Part shown: one piece after another, positions 58,305 through 64,000 of the stretch | Numbering within the stretch: position 1 is the first letter of the stretch | Layout: each line of letters starts with the position of its first letter | DNA from: Isoptericola halotolerans | GTDB lineage: Bacteria > Actinomycetota > Actinomycetes > Actinomycetales > Cellulomonadaceae | Reading direction: 5' to 3' | Assembly: GCF_013149785.1 (NCBI RefSeq) | Contig: NZ_JABEZU010000004.1 | Location: forward strand, 1 to 64,000 | Length of the DNA stretch: 64,000 nt | Notes under the pieces: generated by a model | Seen by the model: the letters and a program-made list of their open reading frames with translations, nothing else | Database searches by the model: none | What the model was told of the DNA's origin: nothing | Made by a program: the position numbers and the translations under genes

Positions 58305-60353
58305 GTGGACTTCCGCAACGCCTACGCCCACGGCTTCGCCCGCGTCGCCGCCTGCACCGTGCCCGTGACGGTCGCCGACCCCGCCGCGAACGCCTCGGTG
58401 ATCCTCGCCGAGGCGCGCGCCTGCCACGACGACGGAGTCGCCGTGGCGGTCTTCCCCGAGCTCTCCGTGTCGGGGTACGCGCTGGACGACCTGCACCTCG
58501 CCGACACCCTGCTGGAGGCCGTGGCGGACGCGCTCGAGCAGATCGTCGAGGCGAGCGCGGACCTGCGCCCGCTGCTCGTGGTGGGCGCCCCCGTGGAGGT
58601 GGACGGGCGCGTGCTCAACTGCGCCGTCGTCATCCAGGGCGGTCGCGTGCTGGGCGTCGCCCCGAAGTCCTACCTGCCCACGTACCGCGAGTTCTACGAG
58701 CACCGCTGGTTCGCCCCGGGCGCCGACCGGCGCGGCGGCACCCTCCGGCTGCCCTTCGCCGACGACGACGTCCCGTTCGGCCCCGACCTGCTGTTCCGCG
58801 CCGCGGACGTCGCCGGGCTGACCGTGCACGTCGAGGTCTGCGAGGACATGTGGGTCCCCGTGCCGCCGTCGGCCGAGGCGGCGCTGGCGGGCGCCACCGT
58901 GCTCCTCAACCTCTCGGCGAGCCCCATCACGATCGCGCGGGCCGAGGACCGCCGGCTCATGGTGCGCTCCGCGTCGTCACGCTGCCTGGCCGCCTACGTC
59001 TACGCCGCCGCCGCGCAGGGCGAGTCGACCACGGACCTGTCCTGGGACGGGCAGACGATGGTCTACGAGGCCGGTGACCTGCTGGCCGAGACCGAGCGCT
59101 TCCCCGACGGGCCCCGCCGCGCCGTCGCCGACGTCGACCTCGACCGGCTGCGCCAGGACCGGCTGCGCCAGGGCACCTTCGACGACAACCGGCGCGGTCT
59201 GGGCGAGCGGACCGCCGGGTTCCGTACCGTCGAGTGGTCGGTCCGGCCGCCGTCGGGCGACCTCGGGCTGCGCCGCGCGGTGGACCGCTTTCCGTTCGTG
59301 CCCGACGACGCCGCGCGCCTCGCGCTCGACTGCTACGAGGCCTACAACATCCAGGTGACCGGCCTGGAGAAGCGCCTGGTGTCGATCGGGCGGCCGAAGG
59401 TGATCGTCGGGGTCAGCGGCGGGCTCGACTCCACCCACGCGCTCGTCGTCGCGGCCCGGGCGATGGACCGCCTGGGCCGGCCCCGCACCGACGTCCACGC
59501 GATCACCATGCCCGGCTTCGCGACGTCGTCGGAGACGAAGGAGCGCGCCACCCGGCTGGCGACCTCGCTCGGGGTGCGGTTCGAGGAGCTCGACATCCGC
59601 CCGGCGGCCACCCAGATGCTGAAGGACCTCGACCACCCGGCCGGGGACGGCGAGCCCGTCTACGACGTGACGTTCGAGAACGTGCAGGCCGGCCTGCGCA
59701 CCGACTACCTGTTCCGGCTCGCCAACCACCGCGGCGGCATCGTCCTGGGCACCGGCGACCTCTCGGAGCTCGCGCTCGGCTGGTGCACGTACGGCGTCGG
59801 CGACCAGATGTCGCACTACGCGGTCAACACCGGCGTGCCCAAGACGCTCATCCAGCACCTCATCCGCTGGGTGGCCGACTCCGAGGACTTCGGCACGGAC
59901 ACCGCCGACGTGCTGCGCGAGATCGTGGTGCAGGAGATCAGCCCCGAGCTCGTGCCCGTCGCGGCCGGCGAGGCCCCGCAGTCCACCGAGGCGTCCGTGG
60001 GCCCCTACGCCCTGCAGGACTTCACGCTGTACTGGACGCTGCGCCACGGGCTGCGGCCCAGCAAGATCGCCTTCCTCACCTGGCACGCCTGGCGGGACGC
60101 GGCGGTGGGCGCCTGGCCTCCGAACTACCCCCACGACGAACGGTCCACCTACGACCTCGCGACGATCCGCCGCTGGATGCTGGTGTTCTTCCAGCGGTTC
60201 TTCGGCTCGCAGTTCAAGCGGTCGGCGCTGCCCAACGGGCCGAAGGTCTCCCCCGGCGGCACGATGTCGCCGCGCGGCGACTGGCGGATGCCCTCGGACG
60301 CGTCGGCGGCGGCCTGGTTGCGCGAGATCGAGGAGAACGTCCCGGAGGAGTGA
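58305..60353 (+). CDS. nadE: Glutamine-dependent NAD+ synthetase
   Basis: A 682-residue two-domain enzyme for the last step of NAD synthesis. The N-terminal amidase has the Glu-Lys-Cys triad: FPELSVSGYAL, PKSYLPTYREFYE and VEVCEDMWVP. The synthetase half has the P-loop GVSGGLDSTHAL and TGDLSELALGWCTYG. Length fits the long bacterial form like M. tuberculosis NadE. GTG at 58305 follows GAGGG directly. Probably alone or followed by the amidohydrolase 26 bases on. Confidence 0.96.
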   Translation: MDFRNAYAHGFARVAACTVPVTVADPAANASVILAEARACHDDGVAVAVFPELSVSGYALDDLHLADTLLEAVADALEQIVEASADLRPLLVVGAPVEVDGRVLNCAVVIQGGRVLGVAPKSYLPTYREFYEHRWFAPGADRRGGTLRLPFADDDVPFGPDLLFRAADVAGLTVHVEVCEDMWVPVPPSAEAALAGATVLLNLSASPITIARAEDRRLMVRSASSRCLAAYVYAAAAQGESTTDLSWDGQTMVYEAGDLLAETERFPDGPRRAVADVDLDRLRQDRLRQGTFDDNRRGLGERTAGFRTVEWSVRPPSGDLGLRRAVDRFPFVPDDAARLALDCYEAYNIQVTGLEKRLVSIGRPKVIVGVSGGLDSTHALVVAARAMDRLGRPRTDVHAITMPGFATSSETKERATRLATSLGVRFEELDIRPAATQMLKDLDHPAGDGEPVYDVTFENVQAGLRTDYLFRLANHRGGIVLGTGDLSELALGWCTYGVGDQMSHYAVNTGVPKTLIQHLIRWVADSEDFGTDTADVLREIVVQEISPELVPVAAGEAPQSTEASVGPYALQDFTLYWTLRHGLRPSKIAFLTWHAWRDAAVGAWPPNYPHDERSTYDLATIRRWMLVFFQRFFGSQFKRSALPNGPKVSPGGTMSPRGDWRMPSDASAAAWLREIEENVPEE

Positions 60354-60379
60354 GGCTCGGGGAGGCATCATGGCGTGTC

Positions 60380-61651
60380 ATGACCTCCACCACGCGGCCC
60401 GGCACCCCGGGCACCACCCGCAGCTCCGTCGCCGTCACCAACGGGTACGTCGTCCCCGTCGTCGGCGACCCGATCGACGGCGGGACCGTCCTGATCACCG
60501 ACGGCGTCATCACCGCCGTCGGTGCGGACGTGGCCGTCCCCGACGGCGTGCGCACCCTCGACGCCGAGGGCCGCTGGGTGCTGCCCGGCTTCGTCGAGTC
60601 GCACGGCCACGTCGGCATCCACGAGGAGTCCGACGGCTGGGCCGGCGACGACACCAACGAGATGACCGACCCCAACGGTGCGGCCCTGCGGGCCCTGGAC
60701 GCGATCAACGTGGAGGACGAGGGCTTCCGCGACGCGCTCGGCGGCGGTGTGACCTCGGTGGTCGTCAAGCCGGGCTCCGGCAACCCGATCGGTGGGCAGA
60801 CGGTCGCGATCAAGACCTGGGGCGGGCGCACGGTCGACGAGCAGCTCCTCGCCGAGGCCGTCTCCGTGAAGTCCGCGCTCGGTGAGAACCCCAAGCGCGT
60901 CTACGGCGACAAGAAGCAGCTGCCGTCGACCCGGCTCGGGGTCGCCGCCGTCATCCGCACGGCGTTCGTCGAGGCCCAGCACTACGCGGCGGCCCGCGCC
61001 GCCGCCGCGACCCAGGGCGAGCCGTTCGCCCGCGACCTCGGCAAGGAGACGCTGGCGCGCGTGCTCGACGGCGAGCTCGTCTGGGACCAGCACGTCCACC
61101 GCGCGGACGACATCGCCACGGCGCTGCGGCTCGCCGACGAGTTCGGCTACCGGCTGGTGATCAACCACGGCACCGACGGCGCGGCCCTCGCCGACGTCCT
61201 GGCGGAGCGTGACGTCCCGGTCATCTTCGGCCCGATGTTCACCACGCGCACCAAGGTCGAGCTGCGCAACCGGGCGATCTCGAGCCTCGCGAGACTGGCC
61301 GAGGCCGGCGTGCGCGTCGCCATCACCACCGACCACCCCGTGGTCCCGATCCACTTCCTGGTGCACCAGGCGTCGCTGGCCGTCAAGGAGGGCCTCGACC
61401 GCCAGGTGGCGCTGGAGGCCCTGACGGTGAACCCGGCGTCGTTCCTCGGGCTGGGCGACCGCGTGGGAGCGCTGCGGCCGGGCCTGGACGGCGACGTCGT
61501 CGTCTGGTCGGGCGACCCTCTGGACGTCACCTCCCGTGCGGAGCACGTGCTCGTGACCGGCACCGAGGTCTACACGTGGGACGCCGCGGCCGACGGCGGA
61601 CGGGGGGCCGGCCGGGTGGCCGAGCGGGGGGCGCGGTTCGCCGGCGCGTGA
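60380..61651 (+). CDS. Amidohydrolase family protein (imidazolonepropionase/dihydroorotase-like)
   Basis: A 423-residue TIM-barrel hydrolase. The metal-binding opening is VLPGFVESHGHVGIHE, with a His-Gly-His; later YRLVINHGTDGA and VRVAITTDHPVVP give further His and Asp ligands, and GALRPGLDGDVVVWSGDPLD is the C-terminal beta-sandwich. ATG at 60380; a second ATG at 60370 is out of frame. Natural substrate unknown; a Xaa-His or isoaspartyl-type dipeptidase would be possible. Confidence 0.85.
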   Translation: MTSTTRPGTPGTTRSSVAVTNGYVVPVVGDPIDGGTVLITDGVITAVGADVAVPDGVRTLDAEGRWVLPGFVESHGHVGIHEESDGWAGDDTNEMTDPNGAALRALDAINVEDEGFRDALGGGVTSVVVKPGSGNPIGGQTVAIKTWGGRTVDEQLLAEAVSVKSALGENPKRVYGDKKQLPSTRLGVAAVIRTAFVEAQHYAAARAAAATQGEPFARDLGKETLARVLDGELVWDQHVHRADDIATALRLADEFGYRLVINHGTDGAALADVLAERDVPVIFGPMFTTRTKVELRNRAISSLARLAEAGVRVAITTDHPVVPIHFLVHQASLAVKEGLDRQVALEALTVNPASFLGLGDRVGALRPGLDGDVVVWSGDPLDVTSRAEHVLVTGTEVYTWDAAADGGRGAGRVAERGARFAGA

Positions 61652-61713
61652 TGCTCGGCACAGTCGCGCACCGCAGTTTGCCTGCTCAGGGCAACCTGTT
61701 GTCGAATCGTTTC

Positions 61714-62154
61714 ATGCGCTCTGCTCTCGCCGCCGTCGCGGCCACCTCCGCCCTGCTGCTCATCGGGGCGTGCGCCGGCCCGGACACCACCGGACCGGAG
61801 GCCGAGGCCTCCCCCACCCCGGAGGCCTCCGCGACGTCGGAGAGCGTCGACGTCCTGACCACGTGCCGCGGCTACTACGACGGCGGCGAGCACTCGATCG
61901 ACCATCGGGTCACGACGTGGGCCTCGGCGGTGGCCGACCCGGCGACCGACGAGAACCTGACGGAGCTCACCATCGTCCGCGACCGCCTCGACGCCCAGAT
62001 CCGCTACGCCGAGACCGGTCCCGCCGCACTCCTGGAGTCTGTGCGGGCGCCGTTCGCCGCCTCCCTGGAGGGCGAGCCCGCGGACCCGGAGAACGTCGTC
62101 GAGGCGACGGACGCGGTCCAGCAGATGTGCACCGACGCGGGCTACCAGCGGTGA
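61714..62154 (+). CDS. Lipoprotein of unknown function, paralog 1
   Basis: A 146-residue secreted lipoprotein: signal peptide with lipobox LLIGAC, a Thr/Pro/Glu-rich linker, then a domain of about 95 residues with TCRGYYDGGEHSIDHRVTTW, IVRDRLDAQIRYAE and a second Cys near the end (VQQMCTDAG). Its neighbour at 62354 shares the same pattern. ATG at 61714; an in-frame GTG at 61648 is possible and gives residues also seen upstream of the paralog. Function unknown. Confidence 0.78.
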   Translation: MRSALAAVAATSALLLIGACAGPDTTGPEAEASPTPEASATSESVDVLTTCRGYYDGGEHSIDHRVTTWASAVADPATDENLTELTIVRDRLDAQIRYAETGPAALLESVRAPFAASLEGEPADPENVVEATDAVQQMCTDAGYQR

Positions 62155-62157
62155 GCC

Positions 62158-62225
62158 TCTGTCCGGCACTTCGTGATCTGACCGGCAGTTCGAACTGCCG
62201 GTCAGATCACGAAGTGCCGGACAGA
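62158..62225. terminator. 68-bp perfect palindrome between paralogs
   Basis: Two 34-base arms, 62158-62191 and 62192-62225, are exact reverse complements with no loop. It begins three bases after the first paralog's stop and lies 128 bases before the second's start. As RNA it would be a long hairpin and so a probable terminator; no U tract is present. Confidence 0.6.
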
Positions 62226-62353
62226 TCGACCCGCGGCCCCGGCCCCGGCGTCGCGCCCGCCCCCACGCGCGTCCGCTCCACCGGAGCGTGACGCTCAGCA
62301 CTTACCTCGTCCAGGGCTTGCCTGCACGACGCCCCAGCCTGTCGAATCGGCCC

Positions 62354-62797
62354 ATGCGCGCCCGCTCTGCCGCCGCTGCGGCCCTTCCCCTCGTCCTCCT
62401 GGTCACCGCCTGTGCCGACCCGAACTCCGTCGCAGTGACGGACGTCTCCGCCTCGCCGGCCGTCGAGACGCACACCCCGGCCGAGAGCGTGACGCCCCGC
62501 GCCACGTGCAACGGCTACTACGTCGGCCGCAGCCACTCCCTGGACCGGAAGATCCGGAAGTGGACCACTGCCGTCGGGGAGCCCGCCACCCCCGAGGCGA
62601 CGGCCGAGATCAGCATCATCCGGGACCGGCTCGCGGCGCAGATCCACGACGCCGAGGTCGGCCCGGCGGCGATCCTGCGCGGCGTCCACGAGCCCTTCGC
62701 CGCGTGGCTCGACGGCGGCACCGCCGACCCCGCGGAGATCGTCGAGGCCGCCGACGCGGTCCGCCGGATGTGCGACGAGATGGGCGTCGACTTCTGA
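62354..62797 (+). CDS. Lipoprotein of unknown function, paralog 2
   Basis: A 147-residue lipoprotein with lipobox LLVTAC, a short linker and a domain matching its neighbour: TCNGYYVGRSHSLDRKIRKW, SIIRDRLAAQIHDAE, VHEPFAAWLDGGTADPAEIV and RRMCDEMG. The two cysteines and the spacing are conserved, which supports a tandem duplication. ATG at 62354, with an in-frame GTG at 62288 as alternative. It converges on the penicillin-binding protein with an 11-base gap. Confidence 0.78.
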   Translation: MRARSAAAAALPLVLLVTACADPNSVAVTDVSASPAVETHTPAESVTPRATCNGYYVGRSHSLDRKIRKWTTAVGEPATPEATAEISIIRDRLAAQIHDAEVGPAAILRGVHEPFAAWLDGGTADPAEIVEAADAVRRMCDEMGVDF

Positions 62798-62808
62798 CCC
62801 ACGGTCCG

Positions 62809-64000
62809 TCAGCGCCGCTCGAGGAACCTCTGCATCAACGGGCCCGCCGTCGTCGACCCACGGTCCCCGTCCTCGACGAACACCGCCACGGCGAGGTCGT
62901 CCGCGATCGCCAGCATCCACACGTGCTGCTGCGACCCGTCGCCGTACTGCGCCGTTCCGGTCTTGGCGCCGACGACGTCGGAGACGTCACCCAGCGACGA
63001 CGCGCTGCCGTCGCTCACGACGCCGCCCATCAGGGCCAGCAGGTCCGCCGCCTCGTCCTGGGTGAGCCCGTCGCCCGCCGGGCCGTCGGCGTCGGCCTCG
63101 GCGTCGGCGTCGGCCTCGGCGGTGTCCTCTTCCCCGGTCACGTCCTGCTCACCCTCGGCGTCCTCACCCTCGGCATCCTCGGGCTCGACGGCGGCGTCGG
63201 CGTTCCGGACCAGCCGAGGCTCCACGCGCTCCCCGGCCGCGACGCTCGCGGCGACCGTCGCCATGCCCAGCGGGGAGGCGAGCACCTCTCCCTGACCGAT
63301 GACCGACTCCGCGTGGCCCGTCTGCGAGGCCTCCTGCGGCACGGAACCGGAGTACCCGGCCGGCGTGGACGGACCGAGTCCCAGGTCCGCGGCGGCCTCG
63401 GCGAGCTCCGCCTGGTCGACCTGCCCGGCCGTGCCGATGAACGCGGTGTTGCACGAGTGCGCGAACGCCGTCGAGAACGACACCTCCCCGGTGGCCGAGG
63501 CGGGGTAGCCCGGCACGTTGGAGTAGGTCCGGCCGTCCACGGTGATCGACTCCGGGCACTCGACGTCGTCCTCGGGGAAGACGCCGGACCGCAGCAGCGC
63601 CAGCGCCGTCGCCACCTTGAACGTGGATCCCGGCGCGTACTGGCCGAGCGTCGCCGTCGACCAACCCTCGCTGCCGGGGCCGCTCGCCGCCGCGAGCACG
63701 TCCCCGGTGGAGGGCCGGATCGCGACGATCGCGCTCGCCGGCTCCACGCCGGACAGGACGCTCTCCGCGAGCACCTGCAGGTCGCGGTCGAGCGTCGTCT
63801 CGAGGTCGGCGCCGTCGGTGGCCTCGACCCGGAACAGCTCGCGGGGCTCCTCACCGTCCTCGGCGTCGGCCTCGGACGGGACGACCCGCACCAGGTACCC
63901 GTCGGTCCCGCGCAGCTGCGCGTCATGGGTGCGCTGCAGGCCGGACGTACCGACCACGTCCCCCGCGGCGATCGCGCCGTCGGACTCCTCGATGATCTCG
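62809..64000 (-). CDS. Penicillin-binding protein, C-terminal part (cut by window edge)
   Basis: Partial: the gene continues past 64000. The visible 396 residues are a transpeptidase domain with SXXK (GSTFKVATALAL), SXN (HSCNTAFIG) and KTG (GAKTGTAQYG) motifs in order, so it is a class B or A-like penicillin-binding protein catalysing peptidoglycan cross-linking. An acidic repeat of about 40 residues (EDAEGEDAEGEQ, AEADADAEADADG) is inserted between SXN and KTG. Membrane anchor and N terminus lie outside. Confidence 0.92.
   Translation of the reverse strand, partial: EIIEESDGAIAAGDVVGTSGLQRTHDAQLRGTDGYLVRVVPSEADAEDGEEPRELFRVEATDGADLETTLDRDLQVLAESVLSGVEPASAIVAIRPSTGDVLAAASGPGSEGWSTATLGQYAPGSTFKVATALALLRSGVFPEDDVECPESITVDGRTYSNVPGYPASATGEVSFSTAFAHSCNTAFIGTAGQVDQAELAEAAADLGLGPSTPAGYSGSVPQEASQTGHAESVIGQGEVLASPLGMATVAASVAAGERVEPRLVRNADAAVEPEDAEGEDAEGEQDVTGEEDTAEADADAEADADGPAGDGLTQDEAADLLALMGGVVSDGSASSLGDVSDVVGAKTGTAQYGDGSQQHVWMLAIADDLAVAVFVEDGDRGSTTAGPLMQRFLERR

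Overview
The window is a very GC-rich chromosomal stretch with tightly packed genes, many GTG starts and ATGA/GTGA stop-start overlaps. Gene content points to an actinobacterium, most likely in the order Micrococcales (a Cellulosimicrobium/Isoptericola/Cellulomonas-like organism): a Streptomyces-type conservon, a DUF5926 gene, an HU protein with a lysine-rich tail, and an actinobacterial rRNA leader. The order is inferred from gene families. I see no prophage, transposase, integrase, CRISPR array or other mobile element, and composition is uniform, so this reads as core chromosome.

Layout. 1-450: upstream region (two promoters, boxA leader) of a leftward rRNA operon lying outside the window. 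452-2717: proline symporter putP and three tRNA genes (Arg-ACG, Ser-GCT, Ser-TGA). 2807-8540: a four-gene conservon (cvnABCD) with an unusually long sensor ATPase and G-protein. 8663-11154: quinone oxidoreductase, EamA permease, DUF805 protein. 11303-14710: sugar ABC importer. 14977-17839: map, HAD phosphatase, serS. 17949-24515: a probable envelope locus of a lipid kinase, a 1507-residue internally duplicated membrane protein and a GT2 glycosyltransferase. 24688-28697: DUF5926, glyoxalase-like, CoA-transferase (probably frameshifted at its start), Ppx/GppA and a SHOCT protein.

28813-38028 is a near-complete heme pathway: hemA divergent from hemE-hemY, then a secreted repeat protein on the other strand, then hemC-hemD-hemB-hemL joined by 4-bp overlaps. 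38063-40495 is a TetR/ABC exporter pair with a 34-bp palindromic operator over the exporter start. 40636-44779 holds a lysine-tailed HU protein, a small HhH protein and the copper module csoR-copZ-copA. 44864-47589 is a four-gene operon (membrane protein, winged-helix regulator, ABC-2 ATPase, permease) behind a palindromic operator. 47683-53973: a CPBP protease and a dipeptide-type ABC importer. 54197-58234: a pseudokinase-flippase fusion, canonical HU and a CopC-like protein. 58305-64000: nadE, an amidohydrolase, two tandem paralogous lipoproteins and the C-terminal part of a penicillin-binding protein cut by the window edge.

The most unusual signals are the in-frame duplicated membrane protein; a set of long, mostly perfect intergenic palindromes with a shared architecture but unrelated sequences, present in every roomy convergent gap; the conserved upstream box of the two lipoprotein paralogs; the pseudokinase-flippase fusion; and the enlarged conservon components. 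No complete undescribed system is proven by the sequence alone; the DAG kinase/duplicated protein/GT2 locus is the best candidate.
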